Source: Ferrovibrio sp.
GTDB taxonomy: Bacteria > Pseudomonadota > Alphaproteobacteria > Ferrovibrionales > Ferrovibrionaceae
Assembly (NCBI RefSeq): GCF_019636075.1
Contig: NZ_JAHBYG010000008.1
Span: 1-64,000 of the forward strand
Length of the DNA: 64,000 bases
Reading direction: 5' to 3'
In this document: piece by piece, positions 26,181 to 37,004 of the stretch
Layout: each line of letters starts with the position of its first letter
Position numbering within the stretch: the stretch's first letter is position 1
Made by a program: the position numbers and the translations under genes
Notes under the pieces: model-generated
What the model saw: the letters and a program-made list of their open reading frames with translations, nothing else
Databases searched by the model: none
What the model was told of the DNA's origin: nothing

Positions 26181-27046
26181 AGATCACCTTGCTCGGCACC
26201 GGCTGTCCGCAAGTCTCCTCGGCGCGGCGCGGGCCGGCCAATCTGCTGGACTGGCAGGGCAAGCAATATCTGATCGATTGCGGCTCGGGCGTTACCCAGC
26301 GCCTGGTGGAGGCCGGTACCGCCGGCCGCGCTATTGAGGCGCTGCTGCTGACCCATCTGCATTCCGATCATCTGGTGGATCTGTATCAGTTGATTGTTTC
26401 TTCATGGCATCAAGGCCGCGACCGACCGCAGCGTATCTATGGTCCGGTCGGCACCAAGCGCTTCGCCGATGGCCTGATGGCTTTGTGGAAGCCCGAACTG
26501 GATGCCCGCATCGCGCATGAGAAACGCCCATCCACCAAGGCGCTGGAACTGGACGTGACCGAGTTGCAGCCCGGCGATGTGCTGCGCGAGGGCGACCTCA
26601 CCATCACGGCGGTGGGCGTGCGGCACCAGCCGGTGACGAATGCTTTCGGATTCATCTTCCAGGATGCTCATCACCGCGTGGGGTTCAGCGGCGACACGGC
26701 CTATTGCCCGGAGCTGATCGAGGCATCGCGCGGCGCCGATGCGCTGGTGCATGAATGCTTCATCCACCGCGAAATCATGATCCGGCCCGGTATTCGCAGC
26801 GAGGAAGGCACACGCAATGTGGCCTCTTATCACACGCTGTCCAGCGAAGTGGGCAAGGTGGCGCGCGAGGCGCAGGTGAAATGCCTGATCCTGAATCATT
26901 TCGTGCCGGTGGAATTCGACCGCGCCGCCTTGCTGGCCGAAGTGCGCGCCGATTTCGCCGGCAGCCTGGTGGTGGGCGAGGATCTGATGCGCTTCGATTG
27001 CGCGGCCCGCAGCCTCACCCATAACGGCGCGGTGATCGGGTTTTAA
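26177..27046 (+). CDS. Metallo-beta-lactamase hydrolase, RNase Z-like
   Basis: A 289-residue metal-dependent hydrolase of the RNase Z/arylsulfatase-like branch. It begins ITLLGTGCPQVSSARRGPANLL and carries the zinc motif THLHSDHLVDL (about 55-65), a GPVGTKRFADGL segment, GFSGDTAYCPELIEASRGAD and LILNHFVP, together supplying the two metal sites. The frame is open back inside moeA. The GTG at 26177 is chosen because it makes a GTGA overlap with the moeA stop and starts exactly at the conserved first strand. True RNase Z usually has an exosite arm that I cannot clearly see, so a different phosphoesterase or lactonase role is possible. In many alphaproteobacteria lexA follows moeA; here it does not. 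Confidence 0.8.
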   Translation: MKITLLGTGCPQVSSARRGPANLLDWQGKQYLIDCGSGVTQRLVEAGTAGRAIEALLLTHLHSDHLVDLYQLIVSSWHQGRDRPQRIYGPVGTKRFADGLMALWKPELDARIAHEKRPSTKALELDVTELQPGDVLREGDLTITAVGVRHQPVTNAFGFIFQDAHHRVGFSGDTAYCPELIEASRGADALVHECFIHREIMIRPGIRSEEGTRNVASYHTLSSEVGKVAREAQVKCLILNHFVPVEFDRAALLAEVRADFAGSLVVGEDLMRFDCAARSLTHNGAVIGF

Positions 27047-27060
27047 CCGACACCGAAACC

Positions 27061-27146
27061 GTCACCCTCGGATTCATTCCGAGGGTCCATGCCGGACACG
27101 GCAAAACAGCTGAACCATGGACCACCGGAACAAGTCCGGTGGTGAC
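27061..27146. repeat. REP-like palindromic element between convergent genes
   Basis: Two perfect stem-loops, ACCCTCGGA/TCCGAGGGT (27064-27086) and ACCACCGGA/TCCGGTGGT (27121-27143), are arranged symmetrically. Inner inverted copies GGTCCATG (27084-27091) and CATGGACC (27115-27122) can pair as well. This is the form of an intergenic REP pair, and it probably also ends transcription of both flanking genes. Confidence 0.7.
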
Positions 27147-27160
27147 GAACGGGGGGCGGT

Positions 27161-28174
<1,014 letters not shown>

Positions 28175-28402
28175 TCAGATGGCTTTATCATACCTCTGCT
28201 GGAATGCAATCCAGACCCAGGGGCTGGTGCCCAGCATCCGGCTCAGCCGCATGGCGGTGCCCAGCTTGATCCGGCGCTTGCCGCTCAGCACCGCGTTGAA
28301 CAGCCGGGGCGGCATGCGCGCCTCGCTGCGGAAGCTTTCCGGCGTATAGCCGCGCAACTGGATGGCGTTCTGCAGCAGGGCGGCGGGATGGATCGGCAGC
28401 AT
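28175..28402 (-). CDS. HigA-like helix-turn-helix protein, no toxin partner seen
   Basis: A 75-residue protein of the HigA/VapI antidote type. It begins HPAALLQNAIQLRGYTPESF, has the HTH core MPPRLFNAVLSGKRRIKLGTAMRLSRMLG, and ends GTSPWVWIAFQQRYDKAI, closely matching the usual tail of HigA proteins. No HigB-like toxin gene is beside it on either strand. Instead its stop codon is immediately followed by the hemB start, so the two are translated in tandem. It may be an orphan antitoxin or a small regulator of its own operon. Confidence 0.8.
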   Translation of the reverse strand: MLPIHPAALLQNAIQLRGYTPESFRSEARMPPRLFNAVLSGKRRIKLGTAMRLSRMLGTSPWVWIAFQQRYDKAI

Positions 28403-28505
28403 GGCTCAGGCTCCCATGAAGATTTGCCCGAAGTCTGCGGCCAGGGTGGTTAATAGGCCGTGAAGCGGGTTGTGAGCCCGGCGGCCATTGGTTAGCGTGC
28501 CTGCC

Positions 28506-28847
28506 ATGACCGCCGCTTACAGCATCGCCGCTTATATTGGTGCCGCCCTTGCCGAGATCGCCGGCTGCTTCGCCTTCTGGGCCTGGCTGAAGTTGGACCG
28601 TTCGCCCTGGTGGCTGGTGCCGGGCATGGCCGCGCTGGCCTTGTTCGCCTTCCTGCTCACCCGGGTGGAGGCGGAATTCGCCGGCCGGGCCTATGCCGCC
28701 TATGGCGGGGTGTATATCGCCGCCTCGCTGTTCTGGCTCTGGGCGGTGGAAGGCACAAGGCCGGACCGCTGGGATCTTGCCGGTATGGCGCTTTGCCTGC
28801 TGGGCGCCGGACTGATCCTGTTCGGGCCGCGCTCAGCCATCCAATAG
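28506..28847 (+). CDS. YnfA/UPF0060 family small membrane protein
   Basis: A 113-residue inner-membrane protein with four helices, of the small multidrug resistance-like YnfA family. Diagnostic pieces: [48 protein letters not shown] and [22 protein letters not shown]. The frame extends to a TTG at 28488, but the ATG at 28506 fits the usual family start. The function is not settled; some reports connect it with efflux. Its last 15 bases overlap the 3' end of the convergent LysR gene. Confidence 0.9.
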   Translation: MTAAYSIAAYIGAALAEIAGCFAFWAWLKLDRSPWWLVPGMAALALFAFLLTRVEAEFAGRAYAAYGGVYIAASLFWLWAVEGTRPDRWDLAGMALCLLGAGLILFGPRSAIQ

Positions 28848-29738
28848 GAACAGCCCGCGCTCGTGCCGCACCAGATCGGCGATGAAATCGCCGCAGGCCC
28901 GGATGCGCGGCAGTTCGCGCTGGTCGGCATGGGTGATCATCCAATAGGTGCGGGTGAGGCGGATGCTTTCGGGCAGCACCGGCACCAGTTCCGGCTCGCC
29001 GGCCGCCATGAAACAGGGCAGCACGCAGAGCCCGGCGCCGGCCAGCGTCATGCGCATCTGGGCCAGCAGGTTGGAGGCGCGCAGACGCGGCTTCAGGCCG
29101 GGGCCGACAAGGTGCAGGTAATCCAGCTCCGGCGTGTAGAGGTAATCATCCACATAGCCCACCAGGGGATGGCCGGGAATCTGCTCCGGCGCGCTGATCG
29201 GGGCATGGCGGGCCAGGTAATCCCGGGCGCCATAAAGCTGTAAATGGTAGTCGGTCAGTCGCCGGGCAAAGACCCGCCCGGTCTTCGGCCGGCTCAAGCC
29301 GATGGCGATATCGGCCTCGCGTTTGGACAGGCTCAAAAGGTGAGGCATAGTGATAAGTTCTATATTCAAGCTACTATTTTGTAATGATAATTCCTTTATA
29401 CGCGGCGCCAGGAAATGCGCCCCGAAACCATCCGGCGTGCCGATCCGCACGCTGCCGGCCAGGCCATCTGGCCCGGCGGTTTCGGCCTGCGCGGCCAAGG
29501 TTGCGCTTTCCACCGCCTGGGCCGTGGCGAGCAGCCGCTGGCCGGCCTCGGTAAGCTGGTAGCCCTGCGGGCTGCGCAGGAAAAGCTGACAATGCAGAGC
29601 GGTTTCCAGGGCTCGGAGTCTGCGGCTGACGGTGGTATGCTCCTGCCCGAGCCGCTTGGCCGCCAGGGTCAGCCGGCCCGCCCGGGCCACGGCCAGGAAA
29701 TAGCGCAGATCGTCCCAATCGAATGCGGTTTCCGCCAT
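28833..29738 (-). CDS. LysR-family transcriptional regulator
   Basis: A 301-residue regulator with an N-terminal winged HTH (about 8-66: [20 protein letters not shown], then [17 protein letters not shown]) and a C-terminal effector-binding domain. It is divergent from the valine-degradation operon across a 122-base gap that contains a 17-bp palindrome, so it is the natural candidate regulator of that operon. The short stretch near 29350-29400 coding for residues about 113-130 is locally AT-rich, but the frame is intact. Effector unknown. Confidence 0.9.
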   Translation of the reverse strand: MAETAFDWDDLRYFLAVARAGRLTLAAKRLGQEHTTVSRRLRALETALHCQLFLRSPQGYQLTEAGQRLLATAQAVESATLAAQAETAGPDGLAGSVRIGTPDGFGAHFLAPRIKELSLQNSSLNIELITMPHLLSLSKREADIAIGLSRPKTGRVFARRLTDYHLQLYGARDYLARHAPISAPEQIPGHPLVGYVDDYLYTPELDYLHLVGPGLKPRLRASNLLAQMRMTLAGAGLCVLPCFMAAGEPELVPVLPESIRLTRTYWMITHADQRELPRIRACGDFIADLVRHERGLFLLDG

Positions 29739-29759
29739 GGCCTTGCACCTTCATAAGCC

Positions 29760-29776
29760 CGCACATCGAATGTGCG
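29760..29776. promoter_or_regulatory. 17-bp palindrome between the LysR gene and mmsA
   Basis: CGCACAT-CGA-ATGTGCG is a perfect 7-bp inverted repeat lying 22 bases from the LysR start codon and about 85 bases ahead of mmsA. A further half-site ATGTGCAAG lies at 29813-29821. The position suits a regulator operator. Confidence 0.55.
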
Positions 29777-29860
29777 AAGATTCCCATACCATGGGGCATT
29801 AAGACCTGTCATATGTGCAAGATCAACAATGCCTTTTAGAGCGCCAATCAGGGGACGGAA

Positions 29861-31360
<1,500 letters not shown>

Positions 31361-31374
31361 AGCCGGAGGGCGCC

Positions 31375-32526
31375 ATGACCCTCCACCTCACCGACGACCA
31401 GCGCGCCATCCAGGAGATGGCGCGCCGTTTCGCCGCCGAACGCATGCTGCCCAATGCCGCCCGCTGGGATGAACAGAAGCATTTTCCCGTGGATGAATTG
31501 CGCGAGGCCGCCGGGCTTGGTTTCGGCGGCATCTATGTGCGCGAGGATGTGGGCGGCTCAGGCCTCGGCCGCCTGGATGCGGCGCTGATCTTCGAGGAAC
31601 TGGCTGCCGGCTGCACCTCCACGGCCGCCTATATCTCGATCCACAACATGGCGGCGTGGATGATCGACCGCTTCGGCAATGAAGAGCAGCGGCAACGCTT
31701 TCTGCCCAAGCTGTGCAGCATGCAGCATTTCGCTTCCTACTGCCTCACCGAGCCCAATGCCGGCTCCGATGCGGCAGCTTTGCAAACCCGCGCGGTGGAT
31801 GCCGGCGATCATTATGTGCTGAACGGCACCAAGGCCTTCATTTCGGGCGGCGGGCGTTCGGACATCTATGTGTGCATGGTGCGCACCGGCGAGGCCGGCG
31901 CGCGCGGTGTGAGTTGCCTGGTGGTGGAGAATGGCACGCCGGGCCTGAGCTTCGGCGCACAGGAGCGCAAGCTGGGCTGGAATAGCCAGCCCACCGCCAT
32001 GGTGATCTTCGAGGATTGCAAGGTGCCGAAAGCCAACCGCATCGGCGCGGAAGGCGAGGGCTTCAAGATCGCCATGAGCGGCCTGGATGGCGGGCGCATC
32101 AATATCGGCGCCTGTTCGCTGGGCGCGGCCAAGGCCTGCCTGAATATCACCAGGGACTATGTCGGTCAGCGCAAGCAGTTCGGCCAGCCGATTGCCGGCT
32201 TTCAGGCCACGCAATTCAAGCTGGCAGACATGGCCACCGATCTGGCGGCAGCCAGGCTGATGATCCGCAATGCCGCTGCCATGCTGGATGAAAAGCATCC
32301 CGAGGCGACGCTCTATTGCGCCATGGCGAAGCGCTTTGCCACCGATGCCGGATTCACTATCTGCAACGATGCGATGCAGTTGCATGGCGGCTATGGCTAT
32401 TTGAAGGATTATCCCATCGAGCGTTACCTGCGCGATGCCCGCGTGCACCAGATTCTGGAAGGCACCAACGAGATCATGCGGGTGATCGTGTCGCGCTCGC
32501 TGTTGTCAGGCAGTTTCACGGAGTGA
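31375..32526 (+). CDS. Acyl-CoA dehydrogenase, probably isobutyryl-CoA
   Basis: A 383-residue FAD enzyme of the short/branched-chain acyl-CoA dehydrogenase family, predicted from its operon to oxidise isobutyryl-CoA to methacrylyl-CoA. Signatures: [19 protein letters not shown] (FAD/substrate region, about 121-139), [34 protein letters not shown] and the C-terminal catalytic glutamate motif [15 protein letters not shown]. The ATG at 31375 is used because it follows a strong GGAGGG site. A start 18 bases earlier would overlap mmsA. The next gene starts 4 bases after its stop. Confidence 0.9.
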   Translation: MTLHLTDDQRAIQEMARRFAAERMLPNAARWDEQKHFPVDELREAAGLGFGGIYVREDVGGSGLGRLDAALIFEELAAGCTSTAAYISIHNMAAWMIDRFGNEEQRQRFLPKLCSMQHFASYCLTEPNAGSDAAALQTRAVDAGDHYVLNGTKAFISGGGRSDIYVCMVRTGEAGARGVSCLVVENGTPGLSFGAQERKLGWNSQPTAMVIFEDCKVPKANRIGAEGEGFKIAMSGLDGGRINIGACSLGAAKACLNITRDYVGQRKQFGQPIAGFQATQFKLADMATDLAAARLMIRNAAAMLDEKHPEATLYCAMAKRFATDAGFTICNDAMQLHGGYGYLKDYPIERYLRDARVHQILEGTNEIMRVIVSRSLLSGSFTE

Positions 32527-32530
32527 GAGT

Positions 32531-33577
32531 ATGAGTGAAGAGATTCTGTTTTCGGTTCAGAACGGCTTAGGCATCATCCAGCTTAACCGCCCGCAGGCGT
32601 TGAACGCGCTGAACCACGATATGTGCGTGCCGCTGGAAAAGCATCTGCGGCTTTGGGCGAAAGATGCTGCCATCAAGGCGGTGCTGATCAAGGCGGCCGG
32701 CGAAAAGGCATTCTGTGCTGGCGGCGATATTCGCAAGCTGGCCGATACCGGGCCCGATGGCGTGGCCTATCGGCGGAATTTCTGGGGCGATGAATACCGC
32801 GCCAATACGGTGATCGCCGAATATCCCAAGCCCTTCATCGCGCTGATCGACGGCATCTGCATGGGCGGCGGCGTCGGCCTTTCCGTGCATGGCAGCCATC
32901 GCGTGGTTTCCGAATTCGCGCTGTTCGCCATGCCGGAAACCGGCATCGGCCTGTTTCCCGATGTGGGCGGCACGTATTTTCTGCCGCGCCTGCCCGGCGA
33001 AACCGGGATGTATCTGGGGCTGACCGGCGCGCGGCTGAAGCATGCCGATATCATGGCGCTGGGCGTTGGCACCCATCATGTGCCCCGCGCCAGACTGGCC
33101 GACCTGGAAGCCGCGCTGGTTGCGGCATCGCTGCCGGATAACGCCGCGGTGGATGCGGTGATTGCGCAATTCCAGGCCGATCCAGGCCCGGCGCCGATCG
33201 ACGCTTTGCGGCCCGAGATCGATGCGCTGTTCAAGGGCGATAGCGTGGCGACCATCATGGCGGCACTGGAGGCATCGCCTGGTTTCGGCGAGCAGCAGGC
33301 CAAGATCATCCGCGGCAAGTCGCCTACATCGGTGAAGCTGACTTTCGCGCAATTGCGGCGCGGCCGCAATCTGGCCTTCCGCGATTGCATGATCCTGGAA
33401 TGGCGCATGTGCAATCATGTCGGCCAGGGCCATGATTTCTATGAAGGTGTGCGCGCGGTGATCGTGGACAAGGATCATGCGCCGAAATGGCAGCCGGCCA
33501 CGCTGGAGGCGGTGTCGGATGAGTATATCGCACGTTATTTCGCGCCTTTGCCGGATGGCGATTTGAAATTCGATTGA
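32531..33577 (+). CDS. 3-Hydroxyisobutyryl-CoA hydrolase
   Basis: A 348-residue crotonase-fold enzyme that frees 3-hydroxyisobutyrate from its CoA ester in valine breakdown. It shows GIIQLNRPQALNALNHDMC, GEKAFCAGGDIRKLAD, the oxyanion loop DGICMGGGVGLSVHGSHRVV and FAMPETGIGLFPDVGGTYFLPRLPG with the catalytic Glu. The C-terminal HIBCH-specific region includes SPTSVKLTFAQLRRGR and EWRMCNH. The longer C-terminus separates it from a simple enoyl-CoA hydratase. It lies in the middle of the valine operon. Confidence 0.93.
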   Translation: MSEEILFSVQNGLGIIQLNRPQALNALNHDMCVPLEKHLRLWAKDAAIKAVLIKAAGEKAFCAGGDIRKLADTGPDGVAYRRNFWGDEYRANTVIAEYPKPFIALIDGICMGGGVGLSVHGSHRVVSEFALFAMPETGIGLFPDVGGTYFLPRLPGETGMYLGLTGARLKHADIMALGVGTHHVPRARLADLEAALVAASLPDNAAVDAVIAQFQADPGPAPIDALRPEIDALFKGDSVATIMAALEASPGFGEQQAKIIRGKSPTSVKLTFAQLRRGRNLAFRDCMILEWRMCNHVGQGHDFYEGVRAVIVDKDHAPKWQPATLEAVSDEYIARYFAPLPDGDLKFD

Positions 33578-33599
33578 TGGCCTTACCAGGGAGGAAAGA

Positions 33600-34493
33600 A
33601 TGAAAAATATCGGTTTCATCGGCGTGGGCAATATGGGCGGGCCGATGGCACGCAATCTGCTGAAGGCCGGCTTTGCCGTTAAGGCTTTCGATCTCAGCGC
33701 CGAGGCGGTGGCGGCCGTGGTGGCAGCGGGCGGAACCAAGGCGGCCAGCGCGCAGGAAGCGGCAACCGATGTCGACCTCGTGGTCACCATGCTGCCGGCG
33801 GGCAAGCATGTGCGCGATGTGTATCTTGGCGCCAAGGGCATTCTGGCCGTGGCGCGCAAGGGCACGGTGTTCGTGGATAGCTCTACCATCGACGTAAAAA
33901 CCGCGCGCGAAGTGATCAAGGCAGCAGAAGCCGCCGGCATGCTGATGCTGGATGCGCCGGTATCGGGCGGCGTAGGCGGCGCGGAGAATGCCGCGCTTAC
34001 CTTCATGGTGGGCGGCAGCGATGCGGCCTTTGCCGCCGCCAAGCCGGTGCTGGAAAAGATGGGCAAGAAGATCGTGCATGCCGGTGGCGCCGGCAACGGC
34101 CAGGTCGCCAAGGCCTGCAACAACATGGTGCTGGGAATCACCATGACCGCGATCTCGGAAGCCTTCGTGATGGCTGAGAAGTTGGGCCTGGCACCACAAG
34201 CGATGTTCGACATCGTTTCGGCATCTTCTGGCGGCTGCTGGGCGTTGAGCAACCATTGTCCGGTGCCGGGCCCGGTGCCCACATCGGCAGCCAACCGCGA
34301 TTACAAGCCGGGTTTTTCGGCCGAGCTGATGCTGAAGGATCTCAAGCTATCGCAGGAAGCGGCGCGTGCCGCCGGCATGTCCACGCCGCTGGGTTCGGAG
34401 GCCACGGCGCTGTATTCCGAATTCGTCAATGCCGGCAATGGCGGCCTGGATTATTCGGCCATCATCAAGCTGGTGCGCGGCGAGACCGCCTGA
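33600..34493 (+). CDS. mmsB: 3-Hydroxyisobutyrate dehydrogenase
   Basis: A 297-residue NAD+-dependent dehydrogenase making methylmalonate semialdehyde, the substrate of MmsA. The Rossmann motif IGFIGVGNMGGPMARNLLKAG is at the N-terminus. The substrate loop is DAPVSGGVGGAENAALTFMVGG and the catalytic lysine lies in GNGQVAKACNNMVLG (about residue 170). C-terminal AELMLKDLKLSQEAA is typical. It is separated by 22 bases from the hydrolase gene and follows a GGAGG site. Confidence 0.95.
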   Translation: MKNIGFIGVGNMGGPMARNLLKAGFAVKAFDLSAEAVAAVVAAGGTKAASAQEAATDVDLVVTMLPAGKHVRDVYLGAKGILAVARKGTVFVDSSTIDVKTAREVIKAAEAAGMLMLDAPVSGGVGGAENAALTFMVGGSDAAFAAAKPVLEKMGKKIVHAGGAGNGQVAKACNNMVLGITMTAISEAFVMAEKLGLAPQAMFDIVSASSGGCWALSNHCPVPGPVPTSAANRDYKPGFSAELMLKDLKLSQEAARAAGMSTPLGSEATALYSEFVNAGNGGLDYSAIIKLVRGETA

Positions 34494-34523
34494 GCATTCT
34501 GGCTGACCATACTGGACCTGAGC

Positions 34524-35303
34524 ATGCTTCAACTCGAACGTCGCGGCCGCCTGGCCCTCTTGCGCTTCGATCGTGGCGATGGGCGCAATGCGCTTTCCAT
34601 TGCCGCGATGCAGGCCCTGCGCGCGGCTTTCGACGAACTGGCGCAGGAACCGCCGGTGGCTTTGGTGCTGACCGGTGCGGAGAGCGTATTCTCCGTCGGT
34701 TTCGACCTGAAGGATCCAGCGGTAAGCAATCTGGCCCAGGCCGCGATTCCTGAGCGCATGCAGGGTCCGCTGGCGGGTGCTGCCATGTGCAAGGCCTTTG
34801 CTGCACTGGAATGTTACACGATCGTTGCAGTGGAAGGGTATTGCCTGGGCGGCGGTCTGGCGCTGGCGGCGGCTGGCGATCTGCTGATTGCCGGCGAGGG
34901 GGCGCGGCTGGGTTTGCCGGAAGTGGATCGCGGCATGAATCTGAGTTGGACCGCCCTGCCGCGCCTGATTGCGCGCGCCGGGCCTGCGGCAGGCAAGCGG
35001 TTGGCCATTCTGGGCGAAGTGATGCCGGCCCATGAGGCGCGCACATTCGGCGTTGTGGACGAAACCGTGCCGAGCGGCACCGCGCTGCAGCGTGCGCTTG
35101 CCCTGGGTGAACTGGCCGCAGCAAAGCCGCCATTGGCTGTGCGCATGATCAAGCGCGGCGCCAATGCTTATCAGGAAGGCCTGATCCAGATGGCTTCCGC
35201 CCTGGATGCGGAACAATTCGCCTTGATGACCATGACCGAGGATTTCGCCGAGAGCCTGGCGGCTTTCAAGGCGCGCCGCCCGCCCAAGTTTGAGGGGCGC
35301 TGA
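34524..35303 (+). CDS. Enoyl-CoA hydratase/isomerase family protein
   Basis: A 259-residue crotonase-superfamily protein. It has FDRGDGRNALSIAAMQALR, the oxyanion region VEGYCLGGGLALAAAGDLLIA (about 103-123) and GLPEVDRGMNLSWTALPRLIARAG with one catalytic glutamate. As last gene of the valine operon it probably hydrates methacrylyl-CoA to 3-hydroxyisobutyryl-CoA. The second glutamate of classical hydratases is not obvious, so an isomerase or other crotonase reaction remains possible. Confidence 0.85.
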   Translation: MLQLERRGRLALLRFDRGDGRNALSIAAMQALRAAFDELAQEPPVALVLTGAESVFSVGFDLKDPAVSNLAQAAIPERMQGPLAGAAMCKAFAALECYTIVAVEGYCLGGGLALAAAGDLLIAGEGARLGLPEVDRGMNLSWTALPRLIARAGPAAGKRLAILGEVMPAHEARTFGVVDETVPSGTALQRALALGELAAAKPPLAVRMIKRGANAYQEGLIQMASALDAEQFALMTMTEDFAESLAAFKARRPPKFEGR

Positions 35304-35356
35304 AACCCCACGCATGCTATGCTGGCCCTGGTAACGGATTCACCGGGGTGGGTGAG

Positions 35357-36361
35357 ATGGATCAGCAACGTGGCTTGATTTATGGCCAGCAGCAGGGCCT
35401 GCGCTTTGCCCTGTTGCTTGATGGCAGCGGCGGTGCGCGCGAAATCGGCTGGGATGGCATCCGTGCCTGGCATCCGGCGCAAGGCGTGCTGTGGGTGCAT
35501 CTGGAGCGCGACGACGAATATGCCGCCCGCTGGCTGCGCGATGAAAGCGGCCTGGATGCCGTGCTCTGCGATGCGCTGCTGGCCGAGGAATCCCGCCCGC
35601 GTGTGCAGGAGACCAATGGCGGCCTGCAAGTGGTGATGCGCGGCGTGAACCGCGATCCCGATAATAACGTGCTCGATCTGGTGCCGATCCATATCTGGGG
35701 CAACGAGCAGCGACTGATCAGCCTGCGCGACAAGGATCATTATCTGCATGCCCTGCGCGATATCCGGGAAAGCCTGGCAACTCGGCGCGGACCGGTGCGG
35801 GCAGGGCATCTGTTTACCAAGATCGCGCGCAAGGTGATCAAGGGTATCGAGCCGGTGCTGGATCAGCTTGAGGATGAAGTGGACGATCTGGACCATGAGA
35901 TCGAACAATGCGATGTGAAAGAATCGCGTTCCACGCTCAGCCTGCTGCGCCGCCGCGCCATATCCCTGCGCCGCTACATGGCGCCGCAGCGCGAGGCCTT
36001 GTTCAGGATGCAGGGCGCCGATGTGGAATGGCTGAAACCGCGCGACCGCCAGCGCATGCGCGATTTGACCGACAAGGTGCTGCGCAGCGTGGAAACCCTG
36101 GATGCGCTGCGCGACCGCACAACCATATTGCATGAAGATTTGACCACCCTGGTGACCGAGCAGATCGCCCAGACCTCCAATCGCCTGACCGCGCTGGCTG
36201 CCGTGCTGCTGCCGCCCAGCCTGGTGGCTGGTCTGCTGGGTGCGAATGTGGCGGGCATTCCCGGCCACGATACGCCCTGGGCCTTCGCCGTGATATGCGG
36301 CATCACGGCCTTTATGCTGGTGGCGGAAGTCTGGCTGCTCAGGAAGCTGAAGTGGTTTTGA
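35357..36361 (+). CDS. CorA/ZntB-like divalent cation transporter
   Basis: A 334-residue protein of the CorA superfamily, closest in layout to ZntB. A large cytosolic N-terminal domain opens with VLWVHLERDDEYAARWL. A long helical stalk runs from about 130 to 270 (DQLEDEVDDLDHEIEQ). Two C-terminal membrane helices (about 272-330) end in LLRKLKWF. The pore motif, normally GMN, reads GLLGANVAGIPG here, so the central residue is Ala. ZntB proteins move Zn2+ with protons and CorA moves Mg2+; the cargo here is unclear. A GTG nine bases earlier is an alternative start. Its 3' end overlaps the convergent glycosylase gene by 23 bases. Confidence 0.87.
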   Translation: MDQQRGLIYGQQQGLRFALLLDGSGGAREIGWDGIRAWHPAQGVLWVHLERDDEYAARWLRDESGLDAVLCDALLAEESRPRVQETNGGLQVVMRGVNRDPDNNVLDLVPIHIWGNEQRLISLRDKDHYLHALRDIRESLATRRGPVRAGHLFTKIARKVIKGIEPVLDQLEDEVDDLDHEIEQCDVKESRSTLSLLRRRAISLRRYMAPQREALFRMQGADVEWLKPRDRQRMRDLTDKVLRSVETLDALRDRTTILHEDLTTLVTEQIAQTSNRLTALAAVLLPPSLVAGLLGANVAGIPGHDTPWAFAVICGITAFMLVAEVWLLRKLKWF

Positions 36362-36992
36362 CGATTTTGTCGAACACCGCGTGGAACATCGCTTCGGTCA
36401 GCCGTCCGGTATTGGTGTTGTAGCGCGAGCAGTGATAGCTGGAAAACAGCGTGGCGCCGGTGGGCAATGGATAGGCCGTGTTATGGCCGAAGGGCGCTGT
36501 GCTGCGCTTCACCTTCAAGGCATCCAGCACGGCGATATGCGCGATCTGGCCCAGCGCCAGGATGGCTTTCACGCTTTTCATCTCGGCCATTTCGAGCGAG
36601 AGATAGCTGCGCAGGCAGGTTTTGGTTTCGGCCGGTGTGGGCTTGTTTTCCGGCGGCACGCATTTCACCGCGTTGCTGATGCGGGCCTTCAGCAATTGCA
36701 GGCCGTCATTCGGATCGGCGCGGAATTCGCCTTTCGAGAAGCCGTATTTCTTCAGCGTGCTGTATAGCAGGTCGCCGGCATAATCGCCGGTGAAGGGCCG
36801 GCCGGTGCGGTTGGCGCCTTTCAGGCCTGGCGCCAGACCGACGATCAGCAAACGCGGCGCCTCGTCGCCCCAGGCCGGCACCGGCGCATTGAAGAAATCC
36901 GGATAAGCGCGGCGGTTATCGTCGCGGAATTGCTTCAGGCGCGGGCAGAGATCGCAATCGCGGCCCGGAATGGGAGCGGAGAGCAGCGCCAT
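36339..36992 (-). CDS. Uracil-DNA glycosylase, family 5 (UdgB) type
   Basis: A 217-residue DNA repair enzyme that removes uracil and related deaminated bases. Motif A is LIVGLAPGLKGANRTGRPFTGDYAG (spread over about 47-71) and motif B is SSYHCSRYNTNTGRLT near 185. Cysteines in DCDLCPRL, CVPPENKPTPAETKTC and nearby would ligate the iron-sulfur cluster found in this family. Motif A lacks the Asp of family 1 enzymes, as is normal for family 5. The start is 12 bases after the NYN gene on the same strand, so the two may be co-transcribed. Confidence 0.88.
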   Translation of the reverse strand: MALLSAPIPGRDCDLCPRLKQFRDDNRRAYPDFFNAPVPAWGDEAPRLLIVGLAPGLKGANRTGRPFTGDYAGDLLYSTLKKYGFSKGEFRADPNDGLQLLKARISNAVKCVPPENKPTPAETKTCLRSYLSLEMAEMKSVKAILALGQIAHIAVLDALKVKRSTAPFGHNTAYPLPTGATLFSSYHCSRYNTNTGRLTEAMFHAVFDKIVKTTSAS

Positions 36993-37004
36993 CGGCGCGC
37001 CCCA

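Noticed and set aside
29341..29400. Locally AT-rich patch inside the LysR gene considered as an insertion
   Set aside because: The reading frame and the LysR effector-domain sequence continue through it without interruption.
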